DNA of 64,000 bases from Acanthamoeba lenticulata (lineage: Eukaryota > Discosea > Longamoebia > Acanthamoebidae), in NCBI GenBank assembly GCA_002179805.1, contig NAVB01000179.1, positions 18,184 through 82,183 on the forward strand, written 5' to 3'. Made by a program: the position numbers and the translations under genes. The notes under the pieces were generated by a model that was given only the letters and a program-made list of their open reading frames with translations, had not been told where the DNA came from and searched no databases. Shown in pieces: positions 17,412 to 28,787 of the stretch (its first letter is position 1; every line of letters starts with the position of its first letter).

Positions 17412-18286
17412 ATGTCCAGCACGGCCTACAAGCGATTGATGCTCGAATACAAAGGTTTTATTCCTGTTCTTCTTTTATGCTTCGCCCTTTCTATGCCCAT
17501 CATTCGATTTCTACCTTCGCTGAACCTGTCTGCTCACCAACTTAAACCAACCAGAGCTGACCGTGAACCCTCCTGAGGGCATCACGGTCGGCCCTCTCGA
17601 CGAGGACAATTTCTTTGAGTGGGAGGCTCTTGTCATGTACGCTACCCAGTGCTCCGGCTGTGTTATAGCGGCGCTCAAGCTGTCGTTGTGTGTATCTACA
17701 GGGGCCCTCCGGGCACCGAATACGAGGGCGGAGTGTTCACAGCACGCCTCAAGTTCCCGCCTGACTACCCGCTCAACCCGCCCAAGATGCGGTTCCTCTC
17801 GGAAATGTGGCACCCTAACAGTTTCGTCGTTCCCCGCTCCCACTTCCCCTTCTTCTTGCTGACACTTGCACGTACATCTGGATCATTGCAGTCTACAAGA
17901 ACGGCGAGGTTTGCATCTCCATCCTCCACGCAGGTGACGATCCTACACACTATGAAAAGGTGCCGTTTTCTTTCTCCGTTTGTGATTTACTTGTGCGATT
18001 GTTCACACGCGGGAGGGGCAACTTGAACAGGCCGAGGAGCGATGGTCACCCGTGCAATCAGTGGAAAAGATTCTCATCTCGGTCATGTCCATGCTCGCTG
18101 AGCCCAACGATGAGAGCCCCGCCAACCTCGATGCTGCTGTACGATTGCCCCTCGTGCGTGTGGTGCATGTAGGCGAGGACTCTAGCGTAGGGCTGACTTG
18201 GCGGTTTACAGCAAATGTGGCGCCATAGCCGAGAGGCCTTCAAGGAGCGCGTGGCCGAGACCGTCCGCAAGTCGCTCGGCCTGTAA
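17412..18286 (+). CDS. UBE2G2: Ubiquitin-conjugating enzyme E2 G (Ubc7/UBE2G family)
   Basis: E2 enzyme that in other eukaryotes feeds ER-associated degradation. Exons give [14 protein letters not shown], then [19 protein letters not shown], then [28 protein letters not shown] and [20 protein letters not shown], in which the Cys of VCISILH is the active site. The acidic loop after the active site ([14 protein letters not shown]) is the insertion that marks the Ubc7/UBE2G class. The end, [20 protein letters not shown] and the tail SLGL, resembles UBE2G2 more than UBE2G1. The stop is TAA at 18284-18286. About six exons and roughly 165 residues, the usual size. Assignment to G2 rather than G1 is moderately sure. 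Confidence 0.92.
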
Positions 18287-18388
18287 AGGCCTCATGATGA
18301 TGATCTACCCAAGAGTCGCTCTGGAAGCTGAATTTTTGCATAAAGTATTTCCTTTTGTTTTTTCCCAAGTGAAGCCAACTGAGAGTAG

Positions 18389-19160
18389 ATGTTGGGCCGA
18401 GGCAGAACTGACGTGCGCGAGGCGACCGAGCCGCAGTTCATTCACTCGATCTACATTCTCAGCAAGTCAGGTGGCTTGATTTATCAAAAGGTGCCGCCCC
18501 TTCCGCATCTCGCACTCCTTTAATCGTCTTCTAAGGACACAGCAACCAGGACTTCACAAAAGCTGCGTCTAAACTCAACACAAATGACCATTTGCGCTTG
18601 GGGGGTCTCTTCTACAGGTGCTGCACCCAACTTCATCTATTTTATTTTTATTGTATGAAATTTTATTTTTTATTTGTCCTGGTGCTGCTTGGCCCACGCT
18701 GCTCTCACTCTGCACGGTTGGACTGGCAGTTTCAACTCGATAGCAAAGGATCTCTCTCCTGTGCCTGATTGCCATGGCATCGAGGTGCTGGAGACAGAGA
18801 CGTTCAAGCTACACTGCTTCCAAACGCTCACAGGTATGTGCCATGTGGCTGCCAAAACTGGTGCAAGAGGATGACTGAGCCACATGGACGTGCACGTGAA
18901 CAGGGACAAAGTTCTTGATGGTGGCCGACCCGAAGCACACGCAAATGGCCAAGGTGCTGGAGCAGGTGCGTCCTTCTCTTTCTCGTCCTCGGCATGCGTC
19001 CGCGGCAGCTCAGACGCGACGTGAGCAGGTTTATGAACTGTACGCCGACTACGTGCTCAAGAATCCCTTCTACGAGTTCGAGCAGCCCATCCGCTGCGAG
19101 AAGTTTGATCTTTTCATGAACGACCTCATGCGAGCAAAGAACACCCCCGAGAAGAAGTAA
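18389..19160 (+). CDS. TRAPPC4: TRAPPC4/Trs23, TRAPP vesicle-tethering complex subunit
   Basis: Longin-fold subunit of the TRAPP complexes, which act as a Rab exchange factor on early secretory membranes. ATG at 18389 gives [20 protein letters not shown], then [15 protein letters not shown]. Later exons give [52 protein letters not shown] and [20 protein letters not shown] followed by RCEKFDLFM. These match the conserved Trs23 blocks (LETDTFKLHCYQTLTG and LKNPFYSLEMPIRCE in animals). The PDZ-like insertion of animal TRAPPC4 appears to be absent, making this a short form. The stop is TAA at 19158-19160. It converges on the F-box/ankyrin gene with only 58 bases between stops. Confidence 0.92.
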
Positions 19161-19218
19161 CAACGTCCCTGAAATCTAATATAAATACTTGTGGTCAAAT
19201 GGCGGTTACGTGTGAGGT

Positions 19219-20412
19219 TCAGGAGGGTTCCAGCTGCTGCAGCAACAGCATGACCTCCGGTTCCTTGGTGAGGGCCAGCGGTGTCTCTCCTCGCGTTGTC
19301 TGCGCACAGAGAGCGAGAGGCCAGAGCGTAAGCCTAAGCGGCAGGATGGGGCAAAGGACCATGATGGTACGCACAAGAAGGAGCGGGTTGGCGCCTCGGG
19401 CGAGGAGAAGGCGAACGATAGCGGGCTGCTTGGCCCACGCGGCCCAGTGGAGGGCCGACATGCCATCGAGGTCCACCGCGTTCACATCAACGTCGGGCTG
19501 CTCCAGCAACAACTCGACGACACGTGTGAGGGCCATGCATGAAGCGGCCATCAGAGGCGTCGCACCGCCCGAGTCGGTGCCGTTGACAGAGGCGCCGCTC
19601 TTAAGCAGCGATTCGATCACGTCGAGCTTTCCGCCTGCGGACTCGCGAGTGAGTTTCATGATGAAGCCGCTGTTTCACAAGAGGAGGAAGTACTGGGGAT
19701 GGCCTTCAACAGCGGGGTGATGCCGCGGGTGTATCGCCGGTGGACGAAGCTGGGCTGATCTGCCACGAGGCCGGCCACCAGCACGTCGTGACCTTCGCTT
19801 AGGGCCCACTCGAACAGGCCGTAGTTGTGGTCGTTGGTCAAGTCTTCCAGGTTCTCTTGATGGTGGGGGAGAAAAGTGTAAGCAGATGAAAAAAGCGCTT
19901 GCGGCCTCTCGAGCAAGTGGGTACTGCGGTAGACGGCGCGCCGCCGAGCGAGCTCGCGTAGGGCCTTTGTAGTCAGCGCCTGCCACGGTCCTTGCTCACT
20001 TGAGGCATGGACGCTTGACGGCTGGCGCCATACCAGGGACGGTGATTGTGGCGGAGAGCCCGAGCCCAGGTACTGCGCATAGAAGTTGCGCCACAACAAT
20101 TCGTCTTGCGAAAGTGCCAGCCAGTCCTTGTCCACAAGTCGGCACGCGCGAAGCACCTGCAGCGCGAGGAGCGTCGAGGGTTCTTAATGAGTTTGCGTCA
20201 TAAACAACAAAGGCAAGCATGCACAACGAAGAGCAAACCTCCTTGTAGCCCAGGGAAAGGAAGATGCGGAGGTGCAGTTCGGGTGGAAGCGTGGACCACG
20301 GGCAAGGCCACACCTCACGGTTGCTATCCTCTTCCGCCTTCAAAGGTCGAGCTCGCTTGCGTTCTGGCAGGGGCTGGCCCTGCCTTGATCTTTTGGTACC
20401 GTCGGTGTCCAT
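19219..20412 (-). CDS. F-box protein with ankyrin repeats
   Basis: Probable substrate receptor of an SCF ubiquitin ligase. After a basic start (MDTDGTKRSRQGQPLPERKR) an F-box is visible: PWSTLPPELHLRIFLSLGYK continuing after an intron with VLRACRLVDKDWLALSQDE and LLWRNFY. The C-terminal half has ankyrin repeats: NYGLFEWALSEGHDVLVAGL, GGATPLMAASCMALTRVVEL, DLDGMSALHWAAWAKQPAIV and TRGETPLALTKEPEVMLLL. The ATG at 20410-20412 has a clean upstream context, and the stop is TGA at 19219-19221. Four or five exons. The substrate is unknown. The divergent neighbour is the copper amine oxidase. Confidence 0.85.
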
Positions 20413-20632
20413 CTCAATTATGTTGATGTGCAGTTGGCCAGAGCAGCAGGAAAAAAGGCGGACCAAACAATTCGAGGAAATAATTGTCCACCGAGAAAGT
20501 TCTTTCCAGTGTTGCGGGACCACATAGCGTCGGCCAGAGAGACTTTTGCGTCGACATCATCCAAAAAACGAGGGCTGGTGACTTGCAACCGCGCACTGTG
20601 CACCGCGCCTTCTCTTTGAGTCTGTGCTAGCC

Positions 20633-23577
20633 ATGAGACCTCTCCTATGTGCCGCGTTGTTGGTGCTGTATGTGGCTTACACTGCAGGATCTCATGAGAT
20701 TAACTTCAAGTTTAAGGGGATGATTCGTATGTGACCTCTTCCTCTTTGTTTTTGTGTTGTCTTTAAAAGTGTTGTCACATCGGCTGATACCCATTACGGA
20801 TATGGGGCTTGAACAGCGCCAGCAGCTCCCTGTCCTGCTGGTGAAGAGTGCCCTATTTGCCCTTCAAACTCTCCCGTCCAGGCTGGCCCGGCGTCCATCT
20901 TTGCCTCTCTCTCTGCCGAGGAGATGAATGACGTCATGCAGTGGCTTTTGGCGAACCCTGCGCTCAACTTGACCCACTCCGGCGAAGCTACACTGACTGA
21001 TAACTACATCTTCTTCATGGACGCCATGCCGCCAACAAAGGCCGAAGCACTGGCCTACCTGGACGGGGACGGAAGTCTCCCGTCACGGTATGCTCATGTC
21101 GTCGTCTACCGGGGCTCTGAGGAAGAAGTTCATGAGCTCAAGGTTGGCCCGATCCCCACGTCCAATGCTACCACAGCCACACGCTGGGACACCATCACCT
21201 ATCCTGGAGGCATTCCCTTTAACTCTCGCGTCGTTGATCACGTCGAGTACGATGCTCTTGACAACTTCATGTTGGAGGTCACCGGCGAGCTGGTGGATAT
21301 CCTCCAGGAGAGCTTCGGGGCCGTCTACTCTGGATGTGTTGATGCTCTTCCCGCCCGCTCTGTCAAGCGGTCTTCTCGGCGATCTGAGGACACCATCTGC
21401 TTGACCTACTCGGACTCGGCGCCTCGATCGACCGAGGCCAGCCCCAACGCAAGGGAGACCTGGTTCTTCTTCCTCTATGACGTCCCCAGCTTGTGGACCC
21501 AGGTACGCAAGACTACCGATTGGGGAGTGAGCGAAAGCTGCTCAGACGTATACGTTGATGATATGACTGGTGCAGGCGATCGGCCTTGACGTGCTGATCG
21601 ACCACAACACCACGGACCCAAGCGAGTTCCGCTTGAAGATGGTGGTCTACAACAACCAGGCTTTCACATCGATCGAAGCCTTCAAAAGCGCTTACAACAA
21701 CAATGAAATCGAGAAGCTCTCGCTGCAGCCCAATGACGACTGGTTCAGCTACAAGAGGTGCATTGTCCTCGACGCCACAACCCCGTTGTTATTTACTGAC
21801 TTTCTTCATCAACGCATTCAGGAATGGCCCAGTGCTGCCTCGGGACAACCTCCCTGGCCCGAAGCACATCAATCCTGCCGGCAGCCGTTTCACCGTCCGC
21901 GGCGACTCACACCTCGAGTACCTTGGCTGGTCGTTCGACTGGAGCCTGTCTCCCACCCAGGGTGCGCACTTAGAGGAGGCCAAGCGTGGAACGTTGTGAG
22001 GGTTGACGTCAATTATGTGGTGGACAGGCGTCGTTCTCTGGGACATCAACTTCGGAGGCGACCGCATTGTCTACGAGCTGAGCCTTCAGGAGATCTTCGT
22101 GCCCTACTCGGGCCGTAATCCAAGCCAAGTACGCCTCTCACCATTCAATGGCTCTGTCTTTCATGTTCTTTTTTACTGACAGGCTCCAAGGCCAACTCGC
22201 TCTACTACGACACGGCATGGGGATATGGCGCGAGCGCCTTCCCTCTTCGGCCGGGCGTGGACTGCCCCGAGTCTGCGGTCTACCTTGACATCACGCAGTT
22301 CTACAACTCGGAACAGCCCAGCGTCCACAAGAACGCCATATGCGTCTTCGAGAAGGAGATCGGCATGGCCGTCAAGCGCCACTGGGAGAACTCCTACGGT
22401 GCTTTGTGCTCTCTGCCCTTCCGTTACTCTTATTTGTGCTGACGTGGGCGACCCACCTCAACAACGACAACCTTCAGAGTCCTTCAGCGGAACGCCCTCG
22501 CGAGCCCTGGTCTTCCGCTACGTGGGCACGGCCTACAACTACGACTACGTAATGGACTACATCTTCTACTCGACAGGCGCTCTCGAGGCAGAGGTCCACG
22601 CCTCGGGCTACTTGCAGGGCACCTATGAGGATGAGCCTAGCTTTGGCAGCGTGCGCGTGGGCCCGTTGCAATCGGGCACCTTCCACCAGCACCTCTTCTG
22701 CTACAAGGTTGATCTCGACATACTGGGCACCGCCAACACGCTCCGCTACACCAAGTTCGACCCTGTGACGCACAACCAGCCTTGGTTCGAGGGCGTGCCG
22801 AGAACGCGCCCCATGCCCCGTCACCACTACGCGAGCAGTGAGTCCCAGGCGGCCTTCTTCCCCGACTACAACAGCCCGACGAGCTTCGCCTTTGTTAACA
22901 AGGGCGTGAACAACTCGTTCGTCACCTTTGGATCTTCCACCGTAGCCGTTTGACAAGGTGGAGGTCTAACTGCATGTTTGGTCACGGCGCAGATGGGGAG
23001 CGGAGCGGTCGTACAGGATCCACTCGACGTCGTTCGCAAAGACCCTTTACCCTGACGCCATGGGTAAGTCGGCTTCATGGGCCGACTACCACTTGACCGT
23101 TGTGAAGCGCAAGGAAGAGGAGCCCGGCGTGAACAACGTCTATGCTCAAGCCCGCCCCTACGACGACACCCTGGGCTTCTCCAGGTCATCACTTCTTCGA
23201 ACACATGCCATCTTGCTCCTTCGTCCTGACGCGTGGTTCGTTTGATGTGCAGGAGTATTGAGCGGTACCGCCAGGACGATGAGAGCCTCGAGCAGCAGGA
23301 CCTGGTGGCCTACATCAACGTGGGCGTCCTTCACCACCCCCACGCGGAGGATGTACCCTCGACCGTGACGCCTTCAAGCCACGTCAGCTTCATGCTTCAC
23401 CCGCTCAACTACTTCGACCGTGACCCGTCCAGCGCGCTGCGCGACACCGTCATTGCCACTCCCAACGATCAAGGCGTCCTTGTGGCGGACACTAGCGATT
23501 CACTCCAGGTTAGAGAGGCCGCCCCTTGCCTCTTCGACGCCCCTGAAGTCGTGCAGGAGGTGCCGTACGCTCTATAA
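20633..23577 (+). CDS. Secreted copper amine oxidase (topaquinone enzyme)
   Basis: Oxidises primary amines to aldehydes with release of ammonia and hydrogen peroxide. The N-terminus MRPLLCAALLVLYVAYTAGS is a signal peptide. The catalytic domain shows YYDTAWGYGASAF, where the Asp corresponds to the catalytic base, and YNYDYVMDYIFYSTGALEAE, where the Tyr of NYDY is the residue that becomes topaquinone. Copper ligands are the two His of GTFHQHLFCYKVDLDILG and a His in NVGVLHHPHAEDVP near the C-terminus. Other matches are DINFGGDRIVYELSLQEIFV and FDRDPSSALRDT. About ten exons, roughly 750 residues, the size of animal amine oxidases. The stop is TAA at 23575-23577. All key residues are present, so it should be active. 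Confidence 0.93.
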
Positions 23578-23683
23578 GTCAGAATCACCAATTCTCTTGC
23601 GGCCCTAGGGCCCTAATCTTGCAAATTCGTTTTTGTGTAGCCGTTCGGCCAACTACGAAAGAGAAGTCTTTTCTACGCATCAC

Positions 23684-25551
23684 ATGGCGCGGCGCAGATG
23701 GACGCTGAAGGCCCCGAAGCCAAAGCCCAGACGCCAGTTACAGGGAATCCAAAAGGCTGTCGCCCGTCGCCAACGCGATGAAAAGCAAAAATTGATTCAA
23801 TTGAAGCTCGCCATTGAGGCCGATGAGGCCAAGCGAGCAGCCACTGCGCCAACAGAAGGCGCGACCGTGGATGCCAATACCAATGATACGCAAATTAAGA
23901 CAGAAGAGGGCGCCCCACCAACCGATGGAACAGGCGAAAAGGTTGGATCGGACGCGATGGATGTCGCGCCAAAAGGAACATCCACCACAGCCAATGCGCC
24001 GCAAGAGCCTGTCACTGACACGGCCGCATCAGGCAGCGCTGAGCCTGCAGCAGCGTCCGAGAAGGCGGACTCTAACACCCAAAACGGCGGATCTGCAACC
24101 ACTACGCCATCTTCAGCTGCGGCGGCGAGCGCAGCTGCGAGTATAGCCTCGCGGGTCCAGGACGAGGAGGAGCGCCGGGTCAAGATCGAAGAGCTCGAGC
24201 GGCGGCTCGACGTGCTGGGCGAACAGAAGCACAAACTCTTCCTCCTCCTCAAGCAGGTCCTCTTTGTCGATGAGCGCCGCCGCAAGCAGATCCAACAAGA
24301 CGAGGAGCTGCACCAGCAGCGCCTCCGCCACCTCCACGAGGAGCAGCAGCGCCGCGCCGCCGTCGAGTCGGCCGAGGGCCGCCGCCTTCTCCAGCTCAAG
24401 GCCCTCCGCGACTCGGGCAAGGACCCGGCTGTCCTCGGCCTCGGCGCCGTCCCGCCATTGTACAACACCGCCGAGTCGCCGCTGGCCGCCCACGCCGGCG
24501 GGCCCTACGGCGCCTACGCGAGCCCGCTGGGCGGCCATTATCCGCACCACCAGCAGGGCCACCACCACCATCACCTCCACCACCACCAGCGCGGGGAACC
24601 GCCATTGGCGCTGTCGCCGCATCATCAACCGCCACATCATCACAGTCACCACAGCCTCCCGCTGTCGCCGCACCACCACCAGGCCTATGGGCCCTCTTCC
24701 TCCTCGCGCCTGTCGTCGTCGGCCGGCTCTGGCCCTCTGGGCGGCTCGCGTGGCGGCAGTTACCTCGGCGGCGGCGGAGGCGGAGGCAGTGGACTGGCGA
24801 TGTCGCACCCGCCGACGTCGATCATGACGCCCCGTTCGCCGCTGCACTCGCCGCCGCCATCGCCGCCGGCCTCACCGCCTTATTCGAGCAACCGAAGCAA
24901 GCGTCGCGCGCCTCTGCCGTCGTCTTCGACGTCATCGTCCTCTTCCTCATCATCGTCAGGTTCTTACTCGCCTCTCGGCGGAGGCAACAGCAAGACGTCA
25001 TCGTCGTCGGAGCGAGGCGGCCCGCCGCCATCCCCGCCCACGTCGGGCGGCGGACTCGGGCCTCAGCACCAGCTGGTACCGACAATTCGCCCACGCCCCC
25101 CTCCCCCCAAGTATCGCGTTGCTGACTCCTCCCCTCCTTTCTGCTGTGGCAGCCTCGACGACACGGAAGCGGCGGACCAGCCGGCCCGATGTTCCCCTTC
25201 AGTACGCTCCCCCTCCTCTCCTTTTTCTTGCACGTGTGTGTGCAGGCAGATGAGGACTCACCACGCGCCTCGGTGGGAGCAGGCAGCCACTTTGCCGGGG
25301 CGGTGCCGGTGCACATCCCGGCGCACATGGCGTTGCCGCCGCACGGGATCCCGCTCGGGATGATACCTGCGCAGCTCGCGCTCCAGTCCCAGCTGGGCAT
25401 CCCGCCCTTCCCGCCGCACCTGATGCCCCCAGGCCGGGCTGGGCCCGGCCTCCTCCCGACGCCACCGGGCGGCTATCCGCGCGGCGGCAATCGCGGCGGG
25501 TCGAGAGGCGGACCGCCGCCGCGCGTGCGAGGAAACGAGCGCCGGTGGTGA
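23684..25551 (+). CDS. GPS2-like co-repressor subunit, low-complexity protein
   Basis: ATG at 23684 opens MARRRWTLKAPKPKPRRQ. A helical region then an Ala/Thr/Ser-rich linker leads to a coiled coil (about 24180-24310) reading IEELERRLDVLGEQKHKLFL followed by LLKQVLFVDERRRKQ. This aligns closely with the N-terminal helix of human GPS2 (LEEKLLALQEEKHQLFLQL), the part that binds NCoR/SMRT and TBL1. The rest is disordered: His runs, Ser runs, Gly-rich and Pro-rich segments, ending in RGG/GG repeats and NERRW with TGA at 25549-25551. Two introns near 25112-25150 and 25203-25250. The homology rests on one helix of about 35 residues, so orthology to GPS2 is likely but not certain. An upstream in-frame extension lacks an ATG. 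Confidence 0.72.
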
Positions 25552-25638
25552 AAGCGAGTCCAGGGGTCTCTTAAGAATGGAATCTGATCAGACAAGAACA
25601 AGTAGCATGTTGTGGTACAAGGTGGCGCTCTTGAGTGT

Positions 25639-26324
25639 TCAATTTCGTTTGGCGACCACTTGGCCGAGCTTGTTGAGACTGCCAAGGTAGAACGCCTCGA
25701 TCGCCTTCTCGACGTCCTCGACGGTAGCTTCCTCGCCATCAAACTCGGAACTCCTGCAGAGGAGGACCAACGTCATGCTTTGCCCAAAGGAGCTACTACG
25801 TGCAAGCGATGAGGACGCACCACTCGGCAAAGGTGGCGTTGCGATCAGTGATAGGCTTGAATGAAAAGAGTGAGTGGTAGTTGCGCAGTGCACCTGGGAG
25901 GGCGCCTTTCTCAGCTTTGTCGAACGAGTACGTGTACCAGTGCTCCTGTAACACTCTAATCAGACACTCGCCAACCACCACAAGGGAATGAAGCCTGGGC
26001 GAGCTCCGCACCTTGGCTGAGTAGCCGGTAAGAAGCTCTTGCAGCAGGTGGCCGCCAACAAGCAACTCCCTTGTTTTGCCCACGACGTTGTCATCCTTGG
26101 AGAAGCCCTCCTCTGAAACCAAACGACTCCTTCAGCGAGCAGATCTTCTCGAAAAAACAAGTAGCACACGTACCGACATAGCGGCATTCAATGCCGCTCC
26201 ACGACAGGTCCGTGTATCGGCCAGCGGTGGCCCAGACCAGAGGGAGTGGTGCGTTGATGATCGTGCTGGCGTAAACCTTGCCTTTGTGTGTGAATCTCTC
26301 GGCGTCAGTCTTGTTGGTGGCCAT
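25639..26324 (-). CDS. SRPBCC/START-like domain protein
   Basis: About 160 residues in five exons. The start MATNKTDAERFTHKGKVYAS is followed by TIINAPLPLVWATAGRYTDL, the typical first strand and helix of a polyketide-cyclase/Bet v1-like ligand-binding fold. Later exons give NVVGKTRELLVGGHLLQELL, HWYTYSFDKAEKGALPG and YHSLFSFKPITDRNATFAEW, alternating strands, and the long C-terminal helix VEDVEKAIEAFYLGSLNKLG. It ends VVAKRN and TGA at 25639-25641. The fold suggests binding of a hydrophobic ligand; nothing shows which. No signal peptide. Confidence 0.75.
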
Positions 26325-26517
26325 CTTGTATTGTTCTGTTTGTGAGTGAGGTGGTGAGGGTTGCTTTAAAGGTTCGGGTTAGCGCCGATCGGCTGTCCCG
26401 AGAAGCGGCGAGGCGCAATCGCCGCGCCAGTTGGCCGGAAAAATGTTTATCGTTCCATTTACTATTTTATTATTTTTGATTTTCTCTTGTACTTTTGGAT
26501 AAAACAGACACAGCGGG

Positions 26518-28284
26518 TCACGGCTCTTCGGAGAAGCCCACGGCTCGCTTGCGCGCCTCTGGAGTTGAGGGCACTGCCGCGGACGAAAGACAGAAGAACG
26601 AGTGAGCAAAGAAGGAAGAGGAGAGCAAAGGCGGGGGGGGAGGGGGGAAGGGACTTGTACCCTCGGACGAGTTGGAGGAGACGACGTATTGCTCGACCGG
26701 CTTGAGGCCGTGGAGGAGCGACTCGCACGCGATGAACTCGAGCTGCGCCGGCAGCGGATTGACCGTTACCGTCTTCCCTCCCACCGGCCTGTTCCCCAAA
26801 CCCTCGTGAGCCCGCATGCCACACATGGAGAGGGAGAGCAAGTCGAGACGAACCGCGACTTGAAGAGGCGACTCTTGAACCGGAAGAACTTCTTGTCGTC
26901 GTGCCTGAACGGCTTCAGCTTCTTGTCCGACTTTTGCTTCACGTTCTCGATGATCCCCTGCTCGCGCGCACGCGCCAGTCATTCGGTCAGTTGAGTCGAG
27001 CCAGAGGATGAAGTGGAGTGGAGAGGACACACCTCTTCCACGAGGGCCGTCCCGATGGCGATGGCGTTGCCGACCGACTCCACGCGCAGCTTCTTGACCA
27101 GATGCGGGAAGTTGAGGAGCATAAAGTCCACCATCTCCGTCCCCGAGAAGCATCCCTCGCCTGCAATTCATTCATTCCCCAAATCAGAATATTATCAATC
27201 AAATAAATGCTTTTCAATAAACAAAAAATAAATAAAAAATTGGAAATAAGTACATTTGTTTTTCTTTGAGCTGGCGCCCTTCTTGAGGTGGAGGCACTCC
27301 TTGCCCAGGCCCCGTCGCATGCAGCGTGCGTAGTGCATCAGCACCGGGTCCTGCGATTGAAAGAGGAGCATTTCTATTAATTATCTTTTCATAAGAAAAA
27401 AAAGAAGGAAAATTTAATAATAAAAGAGAAAAAGAAATACCTTGACGTCATAGCAGACGGTAGGGGTCTCGATGAAGACACCCATCGAGGCGTGGAAGAG
27501 GAAGCCCTGCTGGAGGAGGGCCGACGCGTAGAGGAAGGCGACCTCCTTGTCGCAATCGAGCCACTCGAGGAGCTTGTTCAGGATCTCCTCGCCGGTGAGG
27601 CTGTTGGTGTGCTCGAGCGAGGGCAGGGCCTGCTGGGTCTTCTTGATGAGCGTGAACAACGCGTTGGCCAACCGGAGCAGGAGGATGTCGGCGCACTCGC
27701 GGTAGCGCGCGATGTCGGCGCAGCTGCCGCCGCGCGGAGACCAGGGCGACTGGGACGTGGTGGAGGGAGACGAGGGCACGCGCGGCGATGACTCGGCTGG
27801 ATGCAGCCCCGACAAAGAACGAAGAACGAAAAACGTCAGGAAATGAATTGCGAAAAGCGAAAACGAAAAACGACACACGACAAACGGACCAGCGGCGGCT
27901 GTGGCGGCAACGGAGGGGATCTTGCCCTTGAGCGAGAGGTCGCTCTTGTCACCGGCGGTCCGGCTTATGCTGCTACCCAAGCCAGCGGTTCGACTTGAGC
28001 TGCTGCCCAACGAGGAGCTGCTCTTCTGTTCATCGTCGCTGCCGTCCTTTCGTGGCGAGACCGGCGACGCACCGTTGTTGCGCGGTGTTGGTGGGGTGCT
28101 CCCCTTGTCTGGAGGCACATGGCGAATTTTAAAACGAAAAGAAAAAGGCAGACTTGACCGTTTGGCGAGAAGAAGGGGAGGAGGACCACGCACCAGCTGC
28201 CTCGTCACCTCGAGGCTGGTTTCGGTACCCGCCCACCACAAATCGAGAGCCTCGGCTCTCCAGCCCAGTTCCCGCGTCTCCCAT
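26518..28284 (-). CDS. Protein with two DEP-like domains
   Basis: ATG at 28284 gives MGDAGTGLESRGSRFVVGGY, spliced to a Ser/Pro-rich disordered segment (STPPTPRNNGASPVSPRKDG; runs of Ser). A folded part has LLLRLANALFTLIKKTQQAL, then SLTGEEILNKLLEWLDCDKE and VAFLYASALLQQGFLFHAS, which fits a DEP domain (helix, turn, LL-x-x-G-hydrophobic ending). A second one reads CFSGTEMVDFMLLNFPHL and AIGTALVEEGIIENV. Between them is a Lys-rich linker with two or three Cys. The tail has LPAQLEFIACESLLHGLKPV. Stop TGA at 26518-26520. DEP domains usually bind membranes or G-protein receptors, so a signalling role is inferred. Around seven exons. Confidence 0.7.
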
Positions 28285-28787
28285 TATTCGCCCTACAAGA
28301 TCAAAAAATTAAAGCTTAGCCTTACGTGTTGCACACAACCCTCGTGGACCCATGCCTGCGCAGTACCTGCTCTTCTCCTCTTCTTGATTCTTTTGCGCCG
28401 TGTAGCGCCGGGCAGGGACCAGAGGGCGTTTAGGAAATGGGGGGAAAGTAAAGAGGCAGCCACTCCGTGAGGCGCCGGTAAATCAGACCCCCCGAATTGG
28501 AGTTCCCCTTCTGTGAATAGGGCCCCGCGGCCCCTCATCTAGCCTCTGGGCTGATGGTGGACATCCCCATCTCTCTCTCTCTCTCTCGTGCCCTTTTCCC
28601 CTTCCGTGATATCTCTGGGACTATCATCATCAAGGAAAGCCTCCCCCAGCTCACTACCCGGTTCTCGCTGGCCGAAGAGCTCCCCGTGTAGTGCGGGAAG
28701 GACCTGAGGAAGGGCCGGCTTTGTTGTGGTCAAATGCAGAGAATGTAACGCCAACACTTTGAAGAGCCAGCAGACCGCATTGGCCTC
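28285..28787. other. Intergenic region between two minus-strand genes
   Basis: This 503-base stretch holds the 3' region of the UBL5-like gene and the 5' region of the DEP gene, both on the minus strand. A CT-rich tract of about 20 bases lies at 28570-28590. The open frames here have no ATG, no splice logic and no recognisable protein, so I see no gene. Confidence 0.5.

Noticed and set aside
23633..23683. Earlier start for the GPS2-like gene
   Set aside because: The frame opens without an ATG; the first ATG (23684) is followed by a plausible basic N-terminus.
28539..28757. Minus-strand open frame upstream of the DEP gene
   Set aside because: No ATG of good context, no splice signals and no motif; contains a CT tract.
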